A stretch of DNA of 64,000 bases from Nelumbo lutea (taxonomy: Eukaryota; Streptophyta; Magnoliopsida; Proteales; Nelumbonaceae): NCBI GenBank assembly GCA_022828595.1, contig JAKGHH010000004.1, forward strand, positions 55,392,422 through 55,456,421, written 5' to 3'. Positions 54,345-64,000 of the stretch are shown one piece after another. Numbering within the stretch: position 1 is the stretch's first letter; every line of letters begins with the position of its first letter. The translations under genes were made by a program, and so were the position numbers. The notes under the pieces are model-generated. The model saw only the letters and a program-made list of their open reading frames with translations, searched no databases and was not told the origin of the DNA.

Positions 54345-56812
54345 ATATTACCCGGATGCTCTGCTTCCTCATCTTCATGGTTGAATATTTTGATATTAGC
54401 TCAGTTTTTTGAGGAGCTAAAGTATTGAAAATGCTTCTGAATAAAACCAATGAATTTTCTGTTACAGTGTGAAGACCCAACAAAGCTGTGTTCAATATGA
54501 TTTTTATTTGTCTGGAGATCAATTACCTGTGTGTTATAATGATATGTCATCACTTATTTGAAGCATTTTATCAATTTATGCTAAATTCCTCCCATGACAT
54601 AACTTCTTCCAAATAATAAGCATCTAATTACATTCGCGAATACAAAAAATGCATTTTTATAATGTGATCACTTATATACTATAGTGCATTTTATCCATTT
54701 ATTCAAGAAAAGATATAGATAGATCATAGGTGGCATTCATAACTGAGCATTAAGCATGTAAACAAGAACTACAAAGTTGGGAGTAGGAGCTGGATATATA
54801 TTTATATAGTTTACCGGACAAATTGAGTTGTTGGGCATTCCCGGCCCACCAAGCGAAGAAAACTACAGGGCAACAAGCGAGAAAACTACAGTGCGCTAAC
54901 GCGCACTCCGGCTTTCGCGTGGAGCCTCCCTGGAAATATATGGTGCAATTTCAAGTCTTTGAATCCAAGATGGTAGCTTGTGTTTACCTGTACACAGGAG
55001 AGGCCAAGTTTAATACCTTATGCCCACCATCTTTCATTTAATGAAAGCACAGAAGGGAACAACTTCATAAAAGAAGATGTATAAAATACCAAACAGTCAT
55101 TCTGAGAGATTCCCATTTAGGAACAACTCATAAACAAGAAAACAGACAATATCTCATCAAATAAACAAGGTTTGGATGTCTAACATGTGATAAGCTTTTA
55201 AATTCCCTGAAAAAAGTATTGAGATATCCATTGTTGATGATATCTTTGTACACCTTCCTAACATTTTCCGGAACCAAAATGGATTAAGAATATATGCTAT
55301 ACGGCCCCCTCATTTCATGAAATAGTTTCAGGATTCAGAAGCTGTTGTATGAGTATTGCCAGAGACCTTTCTTGTTTTCCCCCATCATTTCTGAAACAGC
55401 ATTCTCATGCTTCGGAAATAGATACATAGGTTCTTAGTTCTTACCTGCTATGCCTTGCTCAATAAGGTTTCATACACTTGGATTGTTTGTGGAAGAATAA
55501 ATTTCCTTAATTGGGAGTTTCTGACATCCAGATTCCCTAGGTGATTGTTTTGATTCTGACGAAGTGAGCAAGAAAATCTATAACTGTTCTATAAATGATT
55601 TAAAGAAGTTGTATTATTGCAAGTGTAGTTATAAAAGATTATGCCAAGGTATAAGTACCAGTACTGTAACCCATATGAGGCCTCCAATAAGAAGCTACAA
55701 ATCTGTAGGAATTAAAGATCATTTTTCTAAATTTGAGGAAAAGTTCACCACAAGTTTTTTTACTCTACAGAAAAAGAAGTTAGTGATGAAAAGAACTGTC
55801 ATTAAGGCTCAGTTGGATGGAGTACAAAACAAATAGGTAGAGTGCAAAGCCTTGTTTTTTGTATGTATTTGAATTGTACATCGTTGTATTTGTACTCTTT
55901 CCAAACTGTGCCTAAGCGATCAATACAAAAAGATCTAATTGTCTTTATTTATTTATTTATTTTGAACTAGATCTAGTTACATTTGACTGGTTACCACCAG
56001 ATGCCTAGAAAAAGCGATTAATGTCAAAAAAGAAAAAAAAAAAAAATCAAAGACAAATATTGTTCCTACTATTGAACCATTACCGTTAGAAGGATCCTGT
56101 ATTTAAATATGCCAAACCCAATATTTATCGAGGAACTAATTATATAATTGTTTAGAATGGAAAAAAAAAATCCAATGATCCTTGTTCCATTCATCTCTCC
56201 GAACGTATGACAAGAAACAGAAAAAAGTTGGTTGAATATATATTCAATTTACACCTTTAGACTATTAATTAACTTCACCAACTGATCATTCCCACTCAAT
56301 GTTCAACAGGAAGTAACTAAAGCAAAACAGAACAACTCAAAGCCAACGGATGAAAAATACTTAAAATACCTATCTCGTCCAGTGATGTTTTGCCCTTTTG
56401 GCTATTTTGTAGACTGTCTTGATCTACTTCTCATGATCAATCCTATTACTTGACTTAGAGACCAAAACCGCAAATCCACAAATATCAATTTCCATTAAAT
56501 TGACATAGACTGCAGTCATCAGCGATTCATTGCCACCCCACAACCAAACCATCTTCCCTGGAACTCTTCATAAATGCTAAGCAACTCCTCTGCTCGGTTG
56601 AATTTTGGAAATCAAGTTAAGCAACTAGTTACAGAGGGGTGGGGCTGGCAAAGTGGAAGACTGGTTTCGGTGATAAAAACGAAAACTATGGTGATAGATG
56701 GATTTGGGCCGAGCAGCTGTCGTTCTGGTTGCACTTTTGATCAATGCTTCGTAGAGCAATATAAATGTGATACCGAAAAGGTATGAAAAAAAGACAAAAA
56801 TTCATGCGATTA
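54345..56812. other. Spacer with 3' flank of the PUB gene
   Basis: The first few hundred bases are the likely PUB 3' UTR. A 90-codon plus-strand ORF at 55564-55836 is Lys-rich, has no recognisable domain, and I do not support it as a gene. An A run lies near 56029-56046. Nothing else seen. Confidence 0.5.
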
Positions 56813-57254
56813 TGATACGATCAAGTTATCTAACAAGAGGGAGAAGGATCTAGAATAAGGAGAAGAGAGAGAGAGAGAGAGAGTTTGTTTGTAGAAAAGC
56901 CAATGCCAACTCCATTCATTCAGGCTATATTTATAGCCTTATGGTGCTACAAACTGGGAGTAGAAATAGGAACTACTGCCCCTTAATCTTAGGAGCTTAT
57001 CAACAAAAAAACAGAATGCACTTATCTAGGAAACAGAATGCACTTATCTAGGAACAGAAATTGAAGACTTATCTAATGCACTTATCTAGGAAACAGAATG
57101 CACTTATCTAGGAGCAGAATTGAAGACTTATCTATTCTAACAGAATTAAAACTGAATGGATAAGGCTTATCCCAACTAAGAGCTAACATGACCGGGTCTT
57201 CTGCTGCTATCCACTTTGACCGGGTCTTCGGCTGCTGCATGCATGCACGTATCA
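56813..57254 (-). repeat. 3' LTR of the retrotransposon, 442 bp
   Basis: Nearly identical to 61656-62067. Differences seen are one substitution near the TGATACG end, two bases in an AG microsatellite, and about 28 bp within the duplicated gaccgggtcttc region (57189-57235) that is single in the other LTR. Internal tandem motifs aacagaatgcacttatctag occur several times. Confidence 0.95.
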
Positions 57255-59728
57255 TTCTCCTCCCCCCCTGAAGGACCCTTGTCCGCAAGGAAGTCGGGAT
57301 AAGCTTTTCTGAAGCGCCATTCATTCTCCCAGGTTGCATCCTCAGCTGGCGCCCCAATCCATTTGACCAAGACTTCGGATTTTGGGCGGTATTTGCCCTT
57401 GTGAATAATACAGCGATCCAGGATTGCTTCCGGTTGGGGTAGGATGGTCGAAGTATCCGAGATTGGAGGAAGCTGAGTGGAAGTAGGGGTGATGGGTCCC
57501 AAGTGCTTCCGCAGCAAACTGACATGAAACACATTGTGGATTTGAGAGCCGGGGGGCAAGGCTAAGCGGTAGGCTACTGGACCAATCTTCTCAATGATTG
57601 GGTACGGCCCAAAATAACGTGGGGCAAGCTTCATGGAATGCCGAAATGCCACCGAGGTCTGCCAGTAAGGCTGTAGCTTCACATACACGAAGTCACCTGC
57701 TACGAACGAGACTTCTCGTCGGTGCTGGTCCGCTTGACATTTCATCCGGTTTCGGGCTACCTGGAGGTTATGTTGTAGCTCGCGTAGGATGATGTCCCGG
57801 TCACGCAAGTATTCGTCAACTGCCCCTACTCGAGCTGTACCCGGTACATAGGTCAGGAGACTAGGGGGTGGGATTCCGTAGACTGCTTCGAAGGGTGTCA
57901 TTTTGGTGGAAGAGTGAGTGGAGGTGTTGTAGCTGTATTCTACCCAAGGAACCCACTCTACCCATTTTCGCGGCTGGTCACCTACAAAGCACCGTAGATA
58001 TTGCTCCAACGTCCGGTTAACAACTTCGGTTTGCCCATTGGTTTGGGGGTGGTAACTGGAGCTCATACACAATTTCGTCCCATGCATCTGAAAAAGTGTC
58101 TGCCAGAATGAGATGATGAATACCTTGTCACGGTCGCTAACAATGGATGTTGGTACTCCGTGTAGGCGGACAACGTTGGCAACAAATGCCTTCGCGACTG
58201 TGGTGGCAGTGAATGGGTGTTTTAAGGGAATGAAGTGGGCATATTTTGTCAACCGATCCACAATTACCATGATAACCGTGTACCCATTGGAGGAAGGCAA
58301 TCCTTCGATGAAGTCCAAGGAGATGTCTGTCCACATTTGAGTAGGAATTGGTAATGGCTGAAGCAATCCCGTTGGTCTCATGCAATCTGTTTTGAAGCGC
58401 TGACATACGTCACATTGTTGCAAGAACTCCTTCACCGTCCGACGCATGTGGGGCCAAAGGAAGTTGTGCTTGATGCGAGAGAGGGTCTTATGAAACCCAA
58501 AGTGTCTCCCTACAGGGGATGAGTGGCAGTCCGCCACCACCTTTGAAATCAAGGTGGAGGTGGGGCTCAAATAAATCTTGTCCCCCTTGAACCATACCCC
58601 ATCCCGTTGAAGCAACTTGTGGGAGGGTTGCTTTTTCATCAATTCCCCATAAAAGGTGTCTTGTTTGACCTCTTCTTGTAGCGTCGGCCACCAGTCTGCG
58701 TGTGGTATAGAGATGGAAAGAAACTGAAATTCAGCCATACGTGACAAGGAATCCGTACCTTGGTTCTCAACCCCTTTTTTATACTCGATCTCATAGTCGT
58801 AGCCCAGTATCTTTGGCAGCCACCACGTTTGTGCCAGTGTGGTTATCCTCTGCTCGAGTAAATATTTAAGACTTTTTTGGTCGGTGCGGACTGTGAATGG
58901 TTTCCCAAGCAGATATGGGCGCCATTTCTTAACGGCTTTGACAATAGCTAACATCTTCTTCTCATAGGTGGATAATGCCAAGGCCGAACCTTTCAATGCT
59001 TCACTGAAGTAGGCCACCGGTCGGTTTTGCTGGATGAGGATGGCGCCAATCCCGGTTCCACTCGCATCGCATTCAATCACAAACCGTTGGGAGAAATCTA
59101 GTAGACGTAGGATTGGCGGTGAAGTGAGTGCCTTCTTCAATTGCTGAAAGGCCAGCTCTGCTGCCTCGTACCATTGAAATCCCCCTTTGGTCAACAGTTG
59201 GGTTAAGGGAGCTGCAATGCTTCCGAAGTCGCGGATGAACTTCCGGTAATATCCTGCTAACCCGAGGAAGCCATGGACCCCCTTTGCTGATGTCGGTGTA
59301 GGCCATGCGAGAACAGCTTGTATTTTGGCTGGATCAACGGACACGCCTTGTTCAGAAATCACATGACCCAAGTACTCGACCTGCGAAACCCCAAATTGAC
59401 ATTTTGACATTTTTGCAAATAATTTGTTAGAGGATAATACAGTTAGAACAACTCTCAAATGAGATAGGTGGTCTTCCCATGATTTAGAATAAACCAGAAT
59501 GTCGTCGAAGAAGACCAAAATAAATTTCCGGAGGCATGGGCGGAAGAGGTTGTTCATGAGGCTTTGAAAAGTTGCAGGTGCATTCGTCAAGCCGAACGGC
59601 ATCACTAAGAACTCGTAATGCCCTTCATGTGTTCGGAAAGCCGTTTTAGGAACGTCTTCTTCTTGCACTCGAATCTGATGGTATCCCGACCGTAGATTTG
59701 GAGTAAAATTTGGTGCCGTAGAGCTCAT
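57176..59728 (-). pseudogene. Retrotransposon pol: RT, RNase H, integrase, chromodomain
   Basis: An 850-codon open segment. In order: the core of reverse transcriptase with VMPFGLTNAPATFQ and the FFDD active site (about residues 73-76); RNase H with FVIECDASGTG; the integrase HHCC zinc finger (H...H...CDVC) and the DDE core with DFIEGLP and YHPQTNGQTE; and a C-terminal chromodomain with VLVKWIG and ATWENE. The last codons run into the 3' LTR. It is separated from the N-terminal RT part by a frameshift near 59694-59702, so it is marked as a pseudogene although this part is open. Confidence 0.9.
57255..57270 (-). other. Polypurine tract
   Basis: CAGGGGGGGAGGAGAA on the minus strand lies directly against the 3' LTR, the position where plus-strand DNA synthesis is primed. 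Confidence 0.9.
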
Positions 59729-60438
59729 CTAATAATTCATCAATCACGGGAATGGGATACTTGTTTTTAATAGTGATTTCGTTCAGTGCTCGGTAATCCA
59801 CGCAAAACCGCCAAGCTCCATCAGCCTTCTTCACTAGCAAAACCGACGATGAGAATGGGCTATTGCTTGGTCTTATCAGCCCTGTCTGCAAAAGCTCCTT
59901 CACCATCTTCTCTATTTCGGTCTTCTGGTAATACGGGTATCGATATGGCCTCACACTCACGGGTCCTTTGTCGGGAAGCAGTGCAATCCGGTGGTCATGT
60001 GGTCGTTTAGGAGGCAGGCTTGTGGGCGGCTCAAACACATGGGAAAATTCGGTGAGAAGGTGGTCCATCTCGGGTGGAAGAAAACCTAGTTGGTCGCTGC
60101 TATGTGAAGGAACTATTTGAAAAAAAAAATCCCGTACCTTGTAATCCATTGCATTCCTTGTTGGTTAAGGCTTCGATGCTGGCTCGTCCCAATCCTTGGA
60201 AGGTGCAAGAGAGTCCCTCCTTTTTGAACGTCAAGGTTAGTTGTTTGTAATCCATCTCGACGGGTCCAAGCGTCTCTAGCCACTGTACTCCCAACACCAA
60301 CTGGCATGCTGCGACGGGAAGAACATAATAGTCAGCGGTAACGGGGTGTCCTTGAATGGCGAGGGTGAGAGATCGGCACTGCCCCATACACTCGATCTTT
60401 TCACGGTTGGCCACCATAACTTGAAATTTCTTGTCTCA
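59646..60438 (-). pseudogene. Broken protease/reverse transcriptase junction of the retrotransposon
   Basis: Downstream of the stop at 60436-60438 the same frame continues to 60100 and contains the rest of the protease-like domain (LVLGVQWL). The frame changes at an A10 run on the plus strand (60120-60129). The second frame (60149-59646) holds the N-terminal RT region (KADGAWRFCVDYRALN). A further frame change of about 5 nt near 59694-59702 leads into the long pol segment. All three lesions are directly visible. Homopolymer sequencing error could explain the one at the A run. Confidence 0.85.
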
Positions 60439-61632
60439 GTTCACTGGCAACCCGAGCTTGGAGACGATGGCTTGGTCAATGAAGTTGTGGGTGCTGCCGC
60501 CATCAATTAATACGGTCACGTTCTTGTTTTTCAGTTTCCCAAGAACACGTATGGTTTGCGGGTGCTCAGCTCCTGCAATAGCGTGGAAGGAGATTTCAGG
60601 GATGGCTTCTTGGTTTTCCTCCTCTAATTCGACAGTCTCCGCGTCCGCCGGTTCCGGATCCTCAATCATGAACAGTTGTGGACGTGCACAACGGTGGCCG
60701 GAGGTGAACTTCTCATCACAGTAGTAACACAACCCCTTCTCACGACGTTCTCGCGCCTCCTGGTTGGTGAGTCGCCGGAATGTTGAGGAAGGAGCACTAG
60801 AAACCTGGTTCGCGCGCGAGCTTGGTGGAGGCCCAAGTACACCGGCCATGGGGTTGGGCGACGCCTTCTGGGTTGTCATGGCTGATGGGGATCGAATCGG
60901 TTGGCTAGCTCTCCGCTGTAAGTGATTTCGTTCCTCAATTAACCGGGCCACTCCAATCGCCTCTATCAAAGTTCGAGGCTGCTTGATCTTCACATCTAAA
61001 CGAACGTCATCACGAAGTCCTGCAATGAAACAGCCAATGAGAAAGCTCTCGGGCAGGCCGTCAACTTGGTGAGAGAGCCTCTCGAAGGCTTCTTGATAAG
61101 CCGTCACAGTGGTGGTTTGCTTTAGGCGGGTTAATGCCTCTGATGGGTCCTCGTAGTCGGTGGGGCCGAACCGTTGTAACACCGCTTTGGAGAGTTCTTC
61201 CCATGTGAGCGGTCCGCGATGCTTGGTCAACCACCTGTGCCACTGTAAGGCGATGCCTTCCAAATGGAAGGAAGCTAGCTGCACCTGTTGGTCCGGAACA
61301 ACATTTTGAAATTCAAAATACTGCTCCGCCTTGTAAATCCAACCGCTTGGATCATCCCCATTAAATTTTGGGAATGACAGCTTGACGTGTTGATGAGGGT
61401 GGTCATGGGTGGAGCTTGAACGGGAAGTATGGGGCTGTGAGGATTCTTCATGGGCGAAGGGGTTGGTCTCGGGAGTGGTATTGGGAGTGGTTCGTGAGGC
61501 TCGAAGGGCTTGGAGTTCAGTTAACACTGCTTGCAAGACAGTGTTCATTTGGTCGAAGCTCGACTCATGTCGTGCTAAGGTTTCATTGACCTCATTGCGG
61601 AACTCCGCGTTCGTCTTTCCACGGGTGTCCAT
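60436..61632 (-). CDS. Retrotransposon gag and start of protease
   Basis: 398 codons from an ATG shortly downstream of the primer site. The middle carries a retrotransposon gag domain (GWIYKAEQYFEFQ, LQWHRW). A zinc-knuckle-like motif CYYCDEKFTSGHRC follows, then the protease start with VTVLIDGGSTHNF, where the DGGST form replaces the usual DSGA and is common in plant chromoviruses. The frame ends at TGA (60436-60438), but homology continues past it in the same frame, so this is a premature stop. Confidence 0.88.
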   Translation of the reverse strand: MDTRGKTNAEFRNEVNETLARHESSFDQMNTVLQAVLTELQALRASRTTPNTTPETNPFAHEESSQPHTSRSSSTHDHPHQHVKLSFPKFNGDDPSGWIYKAEQYFEFQNVVPDQQVQLASFHLEGIALQWHRWLTKHRGPLTWEELSKAVLQRFGPTDYEDPSEALTRLKQTTTVTAYQEAFERLSHQVDGLPESFLIGCFIAGLRDDVRLDVKIKQPRTLIEAIGVARLIEERNHLQRRASQPIRSPSAMTTQKASPNPMAGVLGPPPSSRANQVSSAPSSTFRRLTNQEARERREKGLCYYCDEKFTSGHRCARPQLFMIEDPEPADAETVELEEENQEAIPEISFHAIAGAEHPQTIRVLGKLKNKNVTVLIDGGSTHNFIDQAIVSKLGLPVN

Positions 61633-61639
61633 GGTCGAA

Positions 61640-61654
61640 CCGGCTCTGATACCA
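61640..61654 (-). other. Primer-binding site for initiator-Met tRNA
   Basis: TGGTATCAGAGCCGG on the minus strand, one base after the 5' LTR. TGGTATCAGAGC is the standard complement to the 3' end of plant initiator methionine tRNA. Confidence 0.95.
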
Positions 61655-61655
61655 A

Positions 61656-62067
61656 TGATACGCTCAAGTTATCTAACAAGAGGGAGAAGGATCTAGAATA
61701 AGGAGAAGAGAGAGAGAGAGAGAGTTTGTTTGTAGAAAAGCCAATGCCAACTCCATTCATTCAGGCTATATTTATAGCCTTATGGTGCTACAAACTGGGA
61801 GTAGAAATAGGAACTACTGCCCCTTAATCTTAGGAGCTTATCAACAAAAAAACAGAATGCACTTATCTAGGAAACAGAATGCACTTATCTAGGAACAGAA
61901 ATTGAAGACTTATCTAATGCACTTATCTAGGAAACAGAATGCACTTATCTAGGAGCAGAATTGAAGACTTATCTATTCTAACAGAATTAAAACTGAATGG
62001 ATAAGGCTTATCCCAACTAAGAGCTAACATGACCGGGTCTTCGGCTGCTGCATGCATGCACGTATCA
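61656..62067 (-). repeat. 5' LTR of the retrotransposon, 412 bp
   Basis: Starts TGATACG and ends CGTATCA when read in either direction. Promoter and polyadenylation signals should lie here, but I could not place them exactly. Nearly identical to the other LTR. Confidence 0.95.
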
Positions 62068-62449
62068 GATTATCTGATGTCATGTCATTACTTTAAGATG
62101 ACATGATGTAGCTTATTATGATTGCAAGTCGGGCCGAGTTAGGTCGGGTTGAGGCCAATTCTACCCTAACCTTAAACCCGACCAGTCCAACTTTAATTCT
62201 AACATCAACTAAATTCCTTCAACCATAACTTAACCCAACTTAACCCAAAGTCAATTTTGGATTGGGCCCAACCGAACCTTCTTTTCATTCCTTAAAACCT
62301 CATAATTTCTCAATTTTATATCTTGATTTTCATTACATATATTAATTCTATGTTTTATTAGTATTTGTTTATTGACTTTTTTGTGTTCTTTTGTAACAAA
62401 ATTCAGAAAAATAAGTGTTAAAAATGACTATAGTTTAGTATGAGTTATA
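62068..62449. other. Spacer with motif-rich repeat
   Basis: 62125-62280 has gtcgggccgagttaggtcgg and complementary cccaacttaaccc motifs, resembling the subterminal parts of hAT-like MITEs. No ends resolved. Confidence 0.4.
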
Positions 62450-63990
62450 ACTTAGGATAAATCTTTCTTAGGAAGCAAACAACATAGACGAGTGATTGAC
62501 TTACGATAGATCTTACAAGAGATTATATTAATACTATTTGAATCATCTTCTATACTGGTTTCATATTTACATGTACAGAGACATTGGTTGTCACAACACT
62601 CTTTATAAAGGTAGAGGTAGAGGTTTTTCTTTCTCTTTCTTCTTTAGAGGTGACCTCTCTTACAGATTCACCTAATTCATTAACCTTTTTTTATGTTTTT
62701 AAAGCACCTGTTAGCAAAATGACCCCTTTTTCCACACTTAAATCAAGTGGCGGTCTTATTATCTCTTTTATTTTTAGAGGATTTTGATTTCTTTCTTTTC
62801 TCTCTGGTTTTCTTTTGTGAATTTTGGATTTTCTCCTTTTACGTATTGGTTTAGCATTGGATGGGTTCAAGACTTACTCCAAACTGATAGCAAAAATCTC
62901 CTAACTCTTTTTTCGAGTTAGTATTCTCTCTTTTGATTTGCCCTTTTAGGCGTAAGTCATTGCATAAGTCTAGCCTTATCTATTTTACTATCTGGACATA
63001 CCCGAACGTATAATGGGTATATTGGATTCTCCCTCCTCCTAGACTTCTAAGGTGGTTCATGACCTTTTCAGCGAATAATGGGGAAAGGCCTGAAATAAAT
63101 TGTTCTTTCCAAATGGGATCTCTTAAATTAGTTAGCCTATGTACTTTGGACAGAAATATATTCTTATACCATCTAAAATCATATAATGTTTTACACTTAA
63201 GATTTATAAGTTGTTCACTATCCTTTCTAGCATATCATCAAAATTCCCTATAAAATGATTTAGTATATTTAATACTAAAGTGGTGATTGCATCTTGAACT
63301 GGATAGCCTTGACTTAAGACCATTTCTCCATCTTCATCCCTTTTTTACCGAATTTATGATATAATCTCTTTTGGCTTGGGAAAGGTAATTGTTCCACCAT
63401 CCTTTTAGTAGGCATGTAAAGCATTCGGTCATTACGGTGGCAATTATTTTTTCTTCATTCCCAGCCAGTTTACTAGCGCTAGCATATAACGTCATATGAT
63501 GGATCATTTCATGAATTTGGTACTCAGTTTTCCCATCTAATTTCCATGCATAAAATGTACTTCTATCATAACTTACCTGAGGTCTAGCAAATTTCTCAAA
63601 AAGTAACTCTACTAGGGTATGCTTGGGTAATAAGGCTTTTTGCTTTTATATGAAAGCTTATTTAGCTCCATTGGTGGTGTATCTGATTTTATTTCTATCT
63701 CTGATTCTTTGCTTAAAAAATCTATAAAGTGAGTGTCAGATTTTTCTTCTTCTTCTTTCATTTTTTTAGATGATGTTTTTGAAGATTCTCCTTTTTCCCA
63801 TTTGGAGTTTTGGAATGAAATCCTTTTATTTGCTACATCTTTGTAACTCATTTTGGACAAGTCTAACATAGCCCGTTTGATCCTCATATCTTGAGAAAAT
63901 TCTCTCACCATTACCATAGCCATAGGCTTTTCTTTTTTAATTGTTGCTATTTTTTATTGGAGACTTCTAGGGAGCTCAATAGGGTTTTAA
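62450..63990 (-). pseudogene. Decayed coat-protein region of plant pararetrovirus (caulimovirid) type
   Basis: The minus strand shows, in order, an open segment at 63923-63612 with a Lys/Ser/Glu-rich stretch, then a block containing EYQIHEMIHHMTLYA and LLKGWWNNYL (about 63540-63360). Next come LYDFRWYKNIFLSK and WKEQFISGLSPLF (about 63200-63080), then a zinc-knuckle-like KCGKRGHFANRC (about 62745-62700) and a Cys-rich tail. These blocks in this order match the nucleocapsid part of caulimovirid-like polyproteins as I remember them. Frames change between blocks and stops interrupt them; the first Cys of the knuckle is replaced by a stop. Reverse transcriptase is not in the window on the downstream side. 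A related LTR-element gag is the alternative. Confidence 0.6.
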
Positions 63991-64000
63991 TTCGATTTGT

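Larger units (their letters stand above)
56813..62067 (-). mobile_element. Ty3-type chromodomain LTR retrotransposon, 5.26 kb
   Basis: A complete element on the minus strand, flanked by a perfect 5-bp target duplication GATTA (56808-56812 and 62068-62072). Both LTRs start TGATACG and end CGTATCA. Order on the minus strand: 5' LTR, initiator-Met tRNA primer site, gag, protease, reverse transcriptase, RNase H, integrase, chromodomain, polypurine tract, 3' LTR. This order is Ty3 (Metaviridae), and the chromodomain makes it a chromovirus. The short LTRs and small size suit the Reina clade, which is inferred. The coding region carries one nonsense change and two frameshifts, so it is not autonomous as read. 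Confidence 0.95.

Noticed and set aside
55564..55836. 90-codon plus-strand ORF
   Set aside because: Lys-rich with no known motif, no clear promoter or exon partner; could be chance in AT-rich spacer.
57598..61696. Plus-strand ORFs across the retrotransposon
   Set aside because: Antisense shadows of gag and pol; no independent protein features.

Overview
This window is nuclear DNA from a flowering plant. The genes have many introns with GT-AG (one GC-AG) borders, the spacers are very AT-rich, and there are many MITEs, Helitrons and a Ty3-type LTR retrotransposon. Protein similarity recalled from memory points to an angiosperm, probably a eudicot or a magnoliid, but the species cannot be read from the sequence alone.

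Layout. 1-876: poorly resolved, perhaps the 3' end of a plus-strand gene. 1432-6693 (minus): a complete nine-exon spermidine synthase. 7423-10097: a Helitron carrying a nested hAT-like MITE, then a second hAT-like MITE with a perfect 8-bp target duplication. 10506-21553 (plus): a complete six-exon cyclic nucleotide-gated channel, best matched to CNGC18. 21554-30166: repeat-rich spacer with a second Helitron, a TIR element and a 568-bp foldback element. 30167-38380 (plus): a complete 11-exon mitochondrial aldehyde dehydrogenase (ALDH2B type). 39088-40812 (minus): a complete four-exon xyloglucan endotransglucosylase/hydrolase, XTH33-like. 41460-49959: spacer with a Tourist-type MITE, a third Helitron and other TIR elements. 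49960-51668: a large inverted duplication flanking a small candidate gene. 52266-54344 (plus): an intronless U-box/ARM ubiquitin ligase (PUB18/PUB19 type) with a promoter rich in ACGTG motifs. 56813-62067 (minus): a young chromodomain Ty3 retrotransposon with disabled reading frames. 62450-63990 (minus): a decayed coat-protein region of plant pararetrovirus (caulimovirid) type.

The host genes do not form a pathway. They are ordinary neighbours for polyamine synthesis, calcium-channel function in tip growth, aldehyde oxidation, wall remodelling and stress-related protein turnover. I found no clearly new biological system. The most informative material is in the mobile and duplicated DNA: the nested insertion dated by empty paralogous sites, the long foldback, the inverted duplication around a small gene, and the retroelements at the right end. 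Splice sites were placed by reading frame and conserved protein sequence, not by transcripts.
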